NCBI GenBank assembly: GCA_020055645.1
Contig: CM034548.1
Location: 18,166,001-18,230,000 of the forward strand
From: Tomocerus qinae
Lineage: Eukaryota > Arthropoda > Collembola > Entomobryomorpha > Tomoceridae
Direction of reading: 5' to 3'
DNA length: 64,000 bases
The position numbers and the translations under genes were made by a program. Of this stretch, positions 1 to 13,800 are shown in pieces. The notes below the pieces were generated by a model. The model ran no database searches and was not told where the DNA came from. It saw nothing but the letters and a program-made list of their open reading frames with translations. Every line of letters begins with the position of its first letter. The first letter of the stretch is position 1.

Positions 1-370
1 CTTGTAGTAGTTGACGACGGGAAAGGATCAAGACAACTCTTTGTCCAACTCTTTGCATACACGTTTTCTACTCCTTCCCCCAATTCCTCAAAGTAAACGA
101 CTGCTTTGCCTTGGAATGTATTTATCATTTTTTGCTCTACTCTATACCTGAATACTTTCACATAGATAGATAGAACATACCGATCCGATGTTTCTATTAT
201 AGGCATTTATGTTATCCTTCGGATCTAATGTGCATGAAAATTCCTCTTTACATTTCATCGCTTCCGTATACAGAGAGGCATGTTACTACATTTGTACCTT
301 CTGCACAATCCCACATCTGTTGCATTATTATTTTTATTATCATGTTCGCTGTGCACAGCTAAGACTCTAA

Positions 371-569
371 AACATTTCAAGACAGCACCCGCCTCCTCTC
401 TGGGCACCCGCAATGAAAAATTCCTTGAAACCAACAATAAACTCTACGGGGGAACGTGGACCTCTAATGAAAACACAGCAAGCCGCATTAAATTATGGAG
501 ACTTGAGGAATTTATTATTACATAGTCAATATTGGTTCACTACTCATGTAGGTATCTATGTCGCACCAG
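371..569 (+). CDS. possible 5' coding exon (unknown gene, or upstream exon of the kinesin)
   Basis: One frame is open from just after a TAA at 368-370 to a strong donor, CAG|GTAAGTACT, at 570. It contains an ATG at 413 with G at -3 and a second at 467. From the first ATG it would encode 52 residues plus one base. The start is basic and Asn/Thr-rich; the end is more hydrophobic with aromatic residues (positions about 33-52). The segment is visibly more GC-rich than its surroundings, as expected of an exon. It ends in phase 1, which would join in frame to the exon beginning at 26284, but that implies a 25.7-kb intron and the match has a one in three chance of being accidental. A different frame (ATG 280 to stop 525) gives an 81-residue reading with a signal-peptide-like start. 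No family is recognised in either. Confidence 0.33.
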
Positions 570-3500
570 GTAAGTACTAAGCAACTATGTAAACTATAGC
601 TATGTGTTTGTGATTATAAACTGTTCAGCATGCTGTAGGGAGACCATGTTTAATTAAAATATTTACCTCTCGACTAATGTAACATTATTTTACTAATGCC
701 TATACAAAGTAATAATAATTGTGAAATTTATTTAGCCGTCCATGATTTTGGTAGGAGAGCTTAATTTATTTTATCCACAAATATTCATTTAGCTCGGCCT
801 TCTACTAGTGAATTAAATTTGAAAATGGAACGTCCTCAAAGGAGATTATGCATTTCATAAAAGGATATCAGGTTTCTCGGTTTGTCTTAATGAAGGCTTT
901 ATGTGATGCATCCGTCAATACATATTAATTATTATTTCCGTCAATATAAGCAAACCCATATTGTAATGTTACTGTGGTTCAGCCAGCTAAAGGAATAAAT
1001 AATAATATACATGAAGAGTTGGGAGTTGAATTGAGACCGGCTTGGGATTCTCATCTCAGGTGCTGCACTAATTCTGCTTCATTATTACCCCTTTCATTAA
1101 TCTATAGTAGACACTATCTCAGCTAGACACTAAAAGCTAACGAAGTTAGCTTCACTACTGTCAAATCTCCATAAGCACTGCTCTACATAAAAGCAATCTC
1201 TTCGTAAAAGCATTCATAAAAGAGAGAACAGTCCATTACCCGTCATACATGAATTCATGTCCCTAAAATATTATCCTTTCACTTTATATCAAGACGCCTA
1301 AAACATTTTATGCCTATATAACTATATAAATATTATGCTATAGGCAAATTAGATGACTAACTTGACATTTAAAATGAGTACTTAATAATATAAGCTTTTT
1401 ACTCTTACCCAGGCAAATACAAATATATGAGCTTTATCATAATTAAGAAAACCTCCAATCAATATATCGCTAATGTACATACAGAGTGCGGTGATTTCTC
1501 CATACGCCATACTTCAACAAATAAAATACGAATTTTATCTTGTTTACTATATACCGGACTTGTTTTATGAATTTGCTATTCTACGATGCCCTAAATTCTA
1601 CAAAATCAATTGTCTATATCGTCATTGTTCATTGGATTGGAATAGTTAATTGAAGGTAATACCAACAAGAGTGATTAAGTAGAACTGACAGCACATTAAA
1701 TATAAATAGTATTTGCTCGCAACTTCAAGGCTCTTGATAAGTAACAATAAATGTCTGGCATAGTTCTAACTATAAGTGACCACAGGACGTCATGCTCGTG
1801 AGGATATACATGAAATTAAATAATTACCTAAAAAACAAGCATTTTCATGCATAGGAGAGGAATGGAGTAGAAATGGCATGCAAATTTGGATAAGGGTCTT
1901 ATCCCCCATTTCCATAATTACTACTATTTATGTACTTAGTATAGATCCTGTCTCTGGATGCCCAATACCTGTATGATGGCACCTGATGTAATGTCATAGC
2001 TTTAAATGGAACAACAACTACTGCATTCCTTAATGAAGAGGAAGAGAAATTAAATAAATTAAGCCGAGTTTTGGTGGAAAATGTAATTAATTAGGATTGT
2101 GATGTAGGGAGAGAAAGCGAGTGCTGGGAGCATTGGATTCTTGATGCGATTATGTGCATAACTTAAGTAATACAATAATGTATCTGTATGCAACGCACAC
2201 TGTGTGCTCTTGTTTGAGTGACAAAGGTTTTGTGGAGTTTGAGTCTGGTTTGAGGAGAGGAAGTGGGTATCCAGGTCGGAGCAAGTCTAATAATTCGGTT
2301 AATGTTTTGTGATAAAAAGGACGTATAATTCCCATTACTATATAGATGGAATGTCTGCCCGCATGAACTGAACTGTAGTGAATCACTCATTAGTTCACTC
2401 ATTCGGTGTAATTTGATTTTATTCCAATTTTTGGGTATTTTCTGTATGTGAAAGAAAGAGTCGTAAAAGAGAAAGCTGATTACAGTGAAAGAATGAAATT
2501 ACATACCTTCCTCGTCGTCTTTGATGTGGTGTTTACTTCTGGCCGACTGGTTAACTCCCATGCTTAGATATAATGTAATTAGTCACAGGAGTGCTTCACA
2601 CGATTAGAAAACTTTCCGAAACAAATGACAGCTCCGCAAAAGTTAGTATGCAACAGATTCCCCTTCTGACTCACAATCAGCGAATCAGCCTTCTTAATTC
2701 GTAATCGCAACACACTTCACGCTGGATTAGTAAAGTATGTGCAGTGGAGTCATTAAGGCAGTTCTTACAATACTCTGGATAATGATAGCAATAGGTAGCA
2801 GGAGGTTTATTATTAACTAGATAATGTTCTTGGTTGTGCATGTGAAGAACATCTCGCTAATCGTCAGTTCATTTCAGTTGTAGTCCCACATACTAAGTTA
2901 TGTAGTTACCAGTTGCTCTGAATAATCCTACTATTCTGCTCTCTCGAACATTGTCTAGTCGTTCGCTGTAATTCTCTCTTACTTCTGCTTCGATGCTTTC
3001 CTTATTATTTTATATGCTTCAATTACCAAGGTAAGAAGATGGTTGCAGAAGTTGAAGAAACTTCCTTCTCACTTACTGTCCTTACTGGAAATAATTACAT
3101 TCGCCGGTTGGCATTGGCTTCTTCCGAAACAGGGCAGCGTCAATGTCAGTCAGTCCTACAGGCATAAACGAATGAATTACAGTGATAAACAATTTATATC
3201 TATATTTCATCTGGAAGCTTATAATACAGTTTTAATTAATATTAGTATCTACAGCTATAAATTTGTTAAGGTAATTTAATTGTAACAGTTACTCAAACTA
3301 GTCAATGATTAATGCTAACTATAATTGGAATTAATAAGATTGGATGTAGTATTGTATAAATCTACTTTATACATCTGTAGATTATTTAATTATGTAAAAT
3401 ATTGATCCTCTTATAGAATAACTATGGGAAAAACAAGTTTCGCATTGGTAAGTATGAAACAAAATTGGAGGGAGTGTAGAAGAGAAAATCCTTGTAAACT

Positions 3501-6500
3501 ATAAAATCAGGTCGGTGAGATATCAGTGATATCACATAATGTAAAGATGAGAACATTGGGAAATTTGTTTGCTACTAAATTAGCTAAATACCATTATACT
3601 GATTGCAATTGTGGTGATAAGTTAACTTTTATTGGCCTATAACGCTTAGAAAATTAGCAACTTATCACAAAGTAAGGGTACATGTTCAGTACAGAAATGC
3701 TGTTTCATTCTTTCGAATAATTTTACATACTTATAGTATAGTAAGCGTTTCTAAACGCTAACAGGGACGAGTAGGAGAAACGAACACGCAAAGGAATGAT
3801 TCTCGGCAGAGAAATTAAAACAGAACAATTAATATCATTGAATAGTTTGAATAGCATAAAAAGTACCCTCCAGACTTTCTCTGCTACATCAAACAGTTAA
3901 TTTAATTCTAACCATTAGTGAAAACATTTAACTAGTACAAAAAAGAAAAGTAACATGGGTAACCATTTCGCTGTACTACATACAATACATAATGCAAACA
4001 AATGCTAGGTGTGGTTGCCTTTACCACAATCACTGAGTAAATCGTAAGCACAATTACTAATGCACAACCCTTTTCAGAAGTTGTACGATTTACGACCGAA
4101 CAAAATCCAACTTTGACAACATTTCCCTGAATAGCAAATCATTCTTGTTCTGCTTTATAGGTATATCTATTTCCTGGAGAATATTCATTCAGTGCTTCTT
4201 TCCCTTTGATGAACAAGAAGTAGAATGGGAGCAAAATTTGCAATCCAATTTCATGCAAAGGTGAATTTGTCGATTTTAATATGTCTACCATACAGTTTAA
4301 TTTTTTCTTCATTTTTAGTGTTTAATTCGGTAGAATTCAGCATTTTGGTCGTATGTATTCATAAGGATTGTATACATAACTCTTGATTTATTTAGAATTC
4401 ATTCTTATATGTGTACATTAATAATGTAAATGTCTATTCTGCAGCTCTTGCAGTTAATTTGGTACGTTGACTAGTGTAGCGTGTTTAAAATAGTTTCCAG
4501 CTTTCTGGTTTTCTGCACTGGGGCAAGCAGCTACTTGGGAATTGCTAAGTATGCGTCACTTAATTATTTTATGGTTTGGCATATGCAGTGGTATCTCTCA
4601 GCTCAAACCATAAACATGTACAGTTCAGGTACTTACTTACTAGCTGCATATCCAAATAAAATCGAGGTGCATCTGTACCATACTGAAAGTTATCTTCAGT
4701 CAGGCTAGTAGTATGTAGTCAGGACGAGAACAGACACGTCCGTTCAGACCAGCGAACAGAATTATCCAATTAGCTAATGAAAAAGTCATTACGTTCTTTT
4801 GAGCAATGGAGGATTTTGGTAGAAAATTCATGGCGTACAATATTTATAGAGTACAAAACCGGGTATGTATCATTAGTACAAGTACGAGAGAATGAAATGA
4901 GGTTAGGCAGACAGTTCGCCATTGCCATTATTTAGCTAGGAGAGAAAAAAGAAAAGCAGCCAGCCGTTAACTGCGATGTGTCGACTCGATTTTCAAGAGA
5001 GGACAATAAAAGCATATCATCAATGGAAAATTGACAAAAGGGCAAACATTGAGTTGTGTGCTGTGTCAATTTGTGATTTATTTGTTGAGCAATGCGGGAG
5101 CAAAGGTGTAATTTCATGGATGGTGCATCTACAGTTAGGACTGAGTTAAAGAAATGCCTTGCGACGGCCTGCAAACACACAAACTGATTGTGAATTAAAC
5201 GGCAGGAACAAGACATGACAAAAGAAACGTGCTCTAAGGAAGGTATATAGTGTTCCTCCATAAATATGTGCATACTTATTGCGCTACGTTAACTAATGCA
5301 CCTCACTGTTACGCATAACACTATTGTAATAGGCTTAGGACGCGCAGACATACTATTTATAATAAAGTAGAAGATATAAAATATACATGTAAGACCATTA
5401 CGACCTAACAAGAATCAGGAAGAGCAAAGCTGGAACCGAACATTTCCATTGTAACTGTAACACTTCCATTACAAGACTCCTAACATGTAAAAGGATTATT
5501 CTCCTATAAACTTATACATTGTATTGTTACATAGAATAGAATCTTGTTTGCATGCCGGAATATACATATACATGGCTTCAGATAAAGTTTTATACTATTA
5601 TCTACTTTGTACTCGTAATACTACACGTATGGATCCATATAATTTACATTATGGCTTTCCATCATTGAGATATTAACTTTGAGAAATATAACTGCGAGCT
5701 ATTGAACTGAAAACTAGTATAGATACACTATATACTATTAAAGTAGACCGAACACACTAGAATTTTATTTAAAAGTTTGAAAAGTTTTTTTCTCCTTTTC
5801 CTTACTCGATGAGTTTTGCAAAACTTGAATAAATATTTATATAAAATTACCTTTCCTCATAACTCCGTATTAACTTGGGTAATTTAGGCAATAGCTTTTA
5901 TTGAATAACGATTGGTATCGCATTTCATGACATTGTTTGACTCGAAAGTTTCTGAGCATTACTTTCTGAATTGCTATTAGATTGCAAGTATTTTTAAAGG
6001 GGAAAATGATGAAAGTAAATATGTGAAGCCCTGTATACGAGTATGTAAAACAGAGGCGCATAAAAATGCAAAAAAGGTTTAGTATGGTGTAAATGTAGAT
6101 TCTATGTTGCTTGTATCTGTATTGTAATTGTATATGGCGTATACATTGGGATAGACTTTCTCCGTGGCAATATCTAAAAGGTGAGTCGTTTGAGAAGGTG
6201 ATGCTCTGTCGCGAAAGGTACGGGACAGATTGAGATGCATTGTGTGCCTCAGTAGTCAGCTAAGAAAAAGTGTGAACTTTGTGCTCAGAACGGAGTGCTA
6301 GAATGAAACTGAAGAGCTTCTACAAAACTCTTGCTTTGAAGAGACAAATTGTTCTGCTCCAGGTGTTTTTGTCCTCGTGTTCATTCAGTATTCAATTCAT
6401 GGCTGATGTGAGCTGAGGTAACGAGCTTCAGACATTTCCACTGTGTATCTTTTTTCTTTTCTCAACTAACCAATTCCCATACATCTCTGACTTTCACTTT

Positions 6501-9500
6501 AAGGTACTTCTCTCCTGTCGATCCAACACTACAAACGACTTACATCCACCAAATCACATTAACAACAAAAAAGCAACTATACTTTACTACCCACAGGGCT
6601 AACTAATCCCCCCACAAAATATTATTAGATACAAATACATCCTTCTATGTCATATGCACCAAATTCTCAGACTTTACACAACCCTTGATGGCCATTTTTC
6701 ATAACAACTCGATCAACACTAACTTAATTCCAAATATATCTTTAGGCTTATTGAAGCTAATAAAACTGCTCAAATTTCAAAATTAAATTGTTCAAAGAAA
6801 ATTATTTAATCAATAAGAATCTTCGATGTTTTTCAATATTCCTATTTCCTATTAACTTAGTATTGTACTTAGATGAGAGTCTTAAAAAATTAACGCAAAT
6901 GTAGAGTAAAATGCTAAAATCATTTCAGACAAAATAAGTTTCTCAAGTTTTATTGGCTTACCGATTATAGGGCGATAAAAAGTTTCCTCGAACTTAATAT
7001 CACTATTCTGATTTGGAAACCTCTTGTCTTTCAGTATATAGGTAGCAAACATTATTTTGTTTGTGTGGGAAATGCAGTGATGCTTGCTCTCTTATTTTCC
7101 CAATTTCAACTTTATGTATTTTGCGAATACTTTCCATGTACGAACCTGTGAGATTTTATTGCTGGTTTGTTCACGTTTCTTGTTTCTCAAATTGTATTTT
7201 TCTTGGTAAAATTAATTTTTTACAATTGACTTGGTAGAAAATACATTTATTTACATTTCAGAACTTTTTTTTAGTTCAACTCTGACCTTATAAATTTTAT
7301 TCGATGAAGACAAATGTTTCATGGATACTTCGTTGCCCAAAAAGTTTCATAAAATACTATTCCCTGACTATTTCATAGCTTATGTAAATACGATGGCATT
7401 CTGATATCAAGTAATGGTTACATTACAAGCCACAGCGCACATTGAGATGGATGCAATGCAGTACAAACAAATATTATGTTTGCACAGGTAAGCTGATATT
7501 ACTAATAGCTATGTAGTGGTACTATGACTAAATTGCCAAGTTCTAGACTTCTGTAGTTTTTTTAAAAGTCGCTTTCCTTTTTATTTAGTTTAGTAATGAG
7601 AAAAGTTTACTCTACCTTTTAAGGAGAAGATAATTTTTTGCTTTGCACCATTGCTGATTCATTAAAATTTTTCAAACTTTGACTTAATCAGACTTACTCG
7701 TATTTCGAGAATCAGTAGGCTCTCTTATGGAGACGAAAAAGTAAAAGTGTACCTTTAATAGCCTTTATTAAAAACAACAAATTTTTCAATTCTTTGGATA
7801 ATTATTTCCTTAAATGATTATTTTCATTTCTGCTGGAATATGAAATAATTGCCAGAGTATAAAGTCGGCACGCCGTAAATTGTTTTTGTATACGGCATGC
7901 CGCAATTGCCGTAAATTAAGCTAGGACGCCGTTCTTAATACACAAGGAATGGATTTTTGTGGGAAATATTCATTTATGGCATGCGGCATTTACGGCACAC
8001 TCGATACCTTGATAATTGCACTGCATAAAATAGTATCTTGGTTATCAAGCGCAGAGTACCTTTCCTAAGCAAAACGATCCTCGTTAAAAATATACTCTGA
8101 TTTAAACAATGCCCAGGGAAAATGCCCCCCCCCAAATCCAAGAAAAGGGAAAATGTTTTCTCAAAATACCAAAAAATTTCGCGCATGTGATTTTTAGGCT
8201 ATTTTTGACTCATTTTAGACGAAAAAAGCCAAAAATTTCCGAAGTGTATGACGCCATTGCCCCCTCCGAAATCGACTTCTAAATACGGTACTGAACTGTA
8301 GTCTTCAGGATATTTTATAGGTGTGTATTGTTGTGTTGGGAATAATTCGGGGCTTTAGCTAACTATTTACTTGTAAACAACTTGGCGCGTGAGTCTGTTG
8401 GTTACTACATGCATCGGATCATGCATCGTGTTGTAGCTTTTGGTTGAGCTTATCGTTTCTCCATAGTTTGGTTTCCTCAGTCTACTTTAGCTTACCAAGA
8501 CGCAAAGAAAAATTGAAAGTGGGTGAAAGGAAGTAATGCTAAGTTCCTTCGGTTATACTTTAGTTTAATCCAAAGCAACTTTGCAATTCCGTTCTTCTGT
8601 ATTAAGGAGGATACGAGACACAGTTCCCAGGTACGCTGAATATATTCAGTAGTGCATAGTCCATGGAAGGAAAGTTATAATATAAAAGTAAGGATACAAC
8701 TATCTGCATGTAGATAAGTAGGCATTCTCCTTTACATTACTATTCTGCCATTCATGCTATCAGTTATTCTCTCTTTTCTCTGTTTTACGACAAAGAAACA
8801 ACAAGAAAACAGAATAAGTGCTGCCTGTAAAAAGAAAAGTGTCGCATCCTGTTGTTGCTAGTAAATATTTATTGTTAGCGCACTGCATCTGTTGTCACAC
8901 GAAGAGGGAATATAATAGTGAGGAAACTGTTTTATAACAAGACATTCTCTAAACATTGACATAGTCGCTAGACTATATTATTATACCATTCAGTACCTTA
9001 GATTATTACTTACAATATATTATAGGTATATTTTAAATCACGCAAACATGTGAGTATTTATTAATATTAGGCACTACTTTTATCAAGATCCCCCTTTTAC
9101 TTTATTCGGCAGAGGTTCAGTCATTACTATTCCTTCTTTCGATACAAATACTTTATTATAACTTCACGTAATATTAATTCTAAGAAAACCCAGATATAGG
9201 TCAAAATAAATACAATCGGTTAAGTATAATTTGATTCTAACGATGTTCTAGTACTAATATTTACTCACTTACTTTCACAAAACGCCCCTAACCTTTTACT
9301 AAGCACTAAACAATTTTCTTGGCTTTAAAATAAATTGAATTTTGATATCTATAAGTTTGGTCGTAAATCAATTAGTAGTAAAATTGCAATCAAATACCAA
9401 TCAGTAATACAGTATAGTAGAATGTAGTATAGTTATAGGAAAAAGTTACCTGCTTAATGTTTGAAATATTTATGACCCTATTAGAACTCGGCTTCCGAAA

Positions 9501-10557
9501 ATCTTGATTTTCTTATTTCCACAAGCCCAAGGAAAAAGTATAAAAGGTTAGGAATCATTTTTACTGCGACGATCATACTGGTTTCTGTACGTGGTATGAC
9601 TATTTTGAGTATAGGAGTATAAGGTATGAATATTTAATGTAAGTATAGGTGTACTTACTGTGAGTAGATTTATTGCGGTTTAACAAACCTGAATAAACCG
9701 TTTAGTTAGGGAATCAGCAAACAGTTTGCCTTGGTAAGCATGCTTTGTAACTCCGATAATAAGCTAATATCTTTATATGACTCTTCTTTTTAGTGTTAGT
9801 AGTGCTTGCATATTCCTGGGTGCATTATAAGATGGGTTATCTTATGTTTGATATTCATTCAGTAGACAAATGGAGATAAGTATTTGTAGGGGCATTCATA
9901 AGAGCGCCGTAGCATGCGACTCAAAGTGAAAGTGGAGTTAAGTAAAGTAAAAGAGAGGCTGGCACCTTAGAGTAAAGTAGCGTACCGAGGCCGAGAACCT
10001 TTATTTAAGTTAGCCGTATCAAAGGGAAGCATATCCATATACTTATGTAGTAGTTAGAGTTTGGTGAGCAAACACAAAAAGTGAGAGATGAGAGCGGAGA
10101 AGGAAGACGAGCAAGTCGCCGAATGGCACAGGCAAAACAACTTACTGCAGAGCAAGACAGAGTAGAACTGTACACACAGACAGCACTGGGATATCAATAT
10201 TAAAAGTTAGTCAAGAATCGACCCTGCTCATATTATGTGTCACGAACCACTAGAATGAAATGAGAAGTCGAGTTAAGAGCTTCTTTGCTTTTTTCTATGC
10301 GAACTAACCCTGACACTACTAATAACAGCTACCTACACACAAACACAATCCCTACTGCTAACATTATATTCTATACAATTATGACTTACAATATCCCATA
10401 TTTCCCCAAACCCCTCTCCGTCAGTGATATACGCTACAGTTTTAGGTCATTATATAATGGTACGATTAATTCAAGATATCTATTCCTCCTATCAAAAAGT
10501 TACATTTCAATCTTGTTTCGATTACCTGTAATCATGAAATGATTATTCTTCAACACC
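570..10557. other. AT-rich non-coding stretch (intron or intergenic)
   Basis: No exon can be supported here. ORFs of 60-113 codons occur on both strands, the longest at 4932-5273 on the minus strand (113 codons, Cys/His-rich). None has a recognisable domain, a repeated residue pattern or a consistent splice context. A cluster of inverted repeats around 7866-8001 is listed separately. A run of nine C occurs near 8126-8134. The segment 9900-10200 is somewhat GC-richer and contains a 25-codon ATG ORF of acidic and basic composition near 10088, too short to call. If the exon ending at 569 belongs to the kinesin, this is the start of its first intron. Confidence 0.5.
7866..8001. repeat. cluster of inverted GCCGTAAAT / GGCATGCCGC repeats, possible degenerate MITE
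   Basis: The left edge carries CACGCCGTAAATT. The right edge carries GCATTTACGGCAC, whose reverse complement is GTGCCGTAAATGC, so the two ends are inverted imperfect copies. Inside, GGCATGCCGC and GCCGTAAAT recur near 7893-7918, and GGCATGCGGC lies near 7978. The motif ATTTACGGCA also occurs at the right end of the element at 10560-10826, which hints at relationship between the two. No target duplication is evident, so the outer boundaries are uncertain. Confidence 0.4.
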
Positions 10558-10559
10558 TA

Positions 10560-10826
10560 AATCCTCTAATAAAAGCCTCAAAAGCTCGGGTCTCTAATAA
10601 ACGCCGGGGTAACTTGAAACCTCATCTGATTTTGCCGGATCTCTAATAAACGCCTCGTATCTAATAAACGCCGGGTAAAGAATATACTCGATTATACCAC
10701 GATATTCAAAAACCAACACATTTAGAGTACATAGTCCGGATCTCTAGTAAACGCTGGGTCTCTAAATAACTCCGTGGAAAATGACTTCTTTCCCTAGAAT
10801 AGGCCGGGGGTGTTTATTAGAGGATT
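10560..10826. mobile_element. MITE-like element with TAATAAA-rich terminal inverted repeats
   Basis: The left end begins AATCCTCTAATAAA and the right end finishes TTTATTAGAGGATT, a perfect 14-bp inverted repeat. Both ends are flanked by TA (10558-10559 and 10827-10828), compatible with a TA target duplication as in Tc1/mariner-type elements. Inside, TCTCTAATAAACGCCGGG-like motifs recur near 10591, 10631, 10658 and 10740, so the element is largely built from copies of its own end. There is no coding capacity, so it would be non-autonomous. The similarity continues imperfectly beyond the TA (GTAAATCC against CTAAATCC), so the boundary could be a few bases further out. Confidence 0.6.
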
Positions 10827-10828
10827 TA

Positions 10829-13800
10829 CGGCATTTGATATTTGACTGGCTAGTATTTTAATAAAATGGATGGTTTAAAACTAAATTAAACATGAATAAT
10901 GCCTGCTAGATAAATTAACCGGTTAAAATACCTTACCGGCTGGCAAAAATATAAAATGTCACTTATTATATTTTGTCAATTATTTTAAAATAAATTAGAA
11001 AGGCAAATCAATGGTTAGCGATTTATGCAGTTGAGAGTTTAATAATGTTATCTAAGCAAAGTAAATTGGATGCATGACACACTTGTAGCGACTCATCCCA
11101 TTTGCTTAGTAAGGTATACTATGAAGATAAAATGCAAATTTTGCCAGTACAAATATTTGGATAGTACAAATAAGTACACATATAGATGATCCATCCGAAA
11201 TCTCCTTTCATCTACGTATTTACATTAGTTACTGTCTTACCTAATCTAGTGTGTTTGAAACTTTCATCTGACATGCGATGCGAAAATAATTTCTTATTTC
11301 TTTTAGGAAACTGTTTTCCTTGCTTATATTGTTTTGTGTACATGCCACAGAATATTATCTCGTGAATAATTTCGCTAACCAGATTTGCCGGAGAGGAAAT
11401 TAGTATAAAAACAAAAGAAATTAGAAAGGTTTCCATGCAATCAGCTCATCAGTACTTCATATTAATTATTTTGATATGAGATTGGCAGTGGGAATATTAT
11501 AAAGAATTATTTAGCCATTAGGAAGGTTGAAATAAGGTCTCCTTTTGTTTTAAAGGAAAACTTGTAAAAATAGTCAGCATTGATTACATGGTTGATATAA
11601 TTCCCCACAAGACAAAATTTTACCACTGATAGGAGTGATCCGTCACTTTTGACATTCTTATTAGAGAGAGAATAAGCGTGGGGGCTGAAGATAAATAACT
11701 GACTGAATATATTTTAACGTATACGCAGAGGGGAATAAAGTTGGCAGTGTTCTTCACTGTAGAATATTATAAAACAATCGAATTGCTCAAGCGCGCCTTT
11801 CTTTGTGGTCGTCTGTCAGCAGTGGAGCACTCCTTGAAACGCTAGACAAGATCAACATCTCGCATCTTCTAAATTGCTCAGCTCCTGGCTTCCTTTATTC
11901 TTTTCTGTTTGAAATCTCTTTGAATTCTACTACTAGTGGATGGCTCAACTGAGTAATCAACGTCTTTTAAAATTTACTTTCTCCTTGTCTATCTTTCCTT
12001 AGTATCTACAATATTTATTTCCAATTCCTACAGTTGAAAATCAAATGGATTAAAACTAAGCTTGCGACAGTGAACAAATGAATTTACTGTTGACAGATAG
12101 AATCTCCTAGCTCTAGACTTTTATATTTTGATACTTATTTGTAGGTTTGTATGTTAAAGTGTTAAAATAACTTTCTCCATCAACCATTTCTCATGAACGT
12201 GTTAATTTTCAAGATTAGATTGCATGTAAATAATATTATGAGTTAACAACTATATACAACTTTGTAGAATGATGAGAAATTCTAAATTGCCAGATAGCAT
12301 GCACGGCATGGAGTGCAACTAGTTCTTAGCAGTAGTAAACAAAAATTCATGGAGACTGACAAATAGCACAACTTGAGGGAAAAGGAAATGTTAAAAGTGA
12401 GTGTTACTAATAACGCGATGTGACAAGAAGCAGCATGGACTAATAATTTTACTGGCCTATATAAAGTATATAAACTTCCTTGGAGCAATTTATAAATTAC
12501 GGGATTATTAATGGTGAAACTCATCTCTTAGGTGAAAACCACAAAGCTATGGGCTGAGGCAGGATTACTATTGCCATGTAAGTAAGAGTAAGAATGCCTG
12601 CGAGAAAACAAATGGAAGTATGGCAGAGCACCTCGATCTTCCATACAAACTTTAACTGAGTATACTGTGAGCGACATTATTCGCCTCGACAGTTAAGTAC
12701 CACTACCAGCGACTTACATATAATACACCACTATCAATAAGAAACTACAGCATAATCTCAAAACTATAGTGATTTAGCACATTCTTGATATCAAGCGAAG
12801 TTCTACTGCCCACCCAGGCGACAATACGATAAATTAATATTACAGACTGTTATGTCGAGCTATGCATTTTTATACAGACGAAAGTTAGTCAACATTTATA
12901 CATTATATACTATGTATATATGCACTACTATATGAATCCCCAATGATTTCTAATGTATATACTCCAATAATCTTTTTCTCTAGAATTAGCATTTATACAA
13001 GTAAAATAAACGAACTAATTGTCTCAAGGAAAAGTAATGCTCTAATTCTTAGCACTATACTACTTTTAACCTAGTTGTAAGCAAAGTATACAAATGAATT
13101 ATAATTTACTGCACTATTATTTTTTTTGAATAAAAAAACAATAAAAATTGTATTACCGTTTGACGAGATGAAGGTTTGGCCGTAGTTAGAGCAGCTGCAC
13201 AAAACGGAATAACGAGTTGAACAGAAAGTAGTGATTTTATTGGTTGGCGGATTTTAATGGGCAATGTGAGCTGAAGTGGAAATTGGGAATCCGATGTGAA
13301 AGAAGAGAAAAGTTATAATTGTTGTGGACTGGGCAGAAGAAAGAGAGGAAGACAATGCAATAGTTCAGCACTAATGTCAATTTGCATGAGAAAAAAGTTT
13401 CGGGGAGAAAAAAGATGATATCTGAGCAACAGTTTCGTTGACGGTTCTTTTTATTTAGTTTGGCTGCCTGTCTTTAGCTAACTCGGCTACTCAAGTGCTA
13501 TAGTGTTGAAGCAATGCAGGAGAAAACGTCGTGTCTAGGCTAGAGTGTTCTATCGAATGAGATGCTATTCAGAGAAAGAGGAAGGAGGAGAGAAATTGTT
13601 AAGTTGTGATGAGATATTTGGTGGCGGGTGAGAGAGAGAAAGGAAATTGGAGGCGATATATTTGAGTATTGTGTAATGCGAGCAAGTATAGCAAAGTATC
13701 TAAGTAAGTTAAGGTAGATCGGATAGAGAAAAATAGAGTCGGCGGCTGAATCGCCAGAAACCAACTGACTGACTATTAGATGATGTTTCTCTTGTGTCGC

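Noticed and set aside
3421-3454. ATG followed by eight codons and a GTAAGT donor, considered as a tiny first exon
   Set aside because: GTAAGT is expected many times by chance in 64 kb, and there is no partner exon or promoter evidence.
4932-5273. 113-codon minus-strand ORF from ATG, Cys/His-rich
   Set aside because: A rough estimate expects a few ORFs of this length by chance in 64 kb of such AT-rich DNA, and nothing in the sequence suggests a family. Expression evidence would be needed.
11770-11950. Plus-strand open frame of about 57 codons, GC-richer than its surroundings
   Set aside because: No convincing acceptor or donor, no ATG near its start, and a stop at its end. Too short to call.
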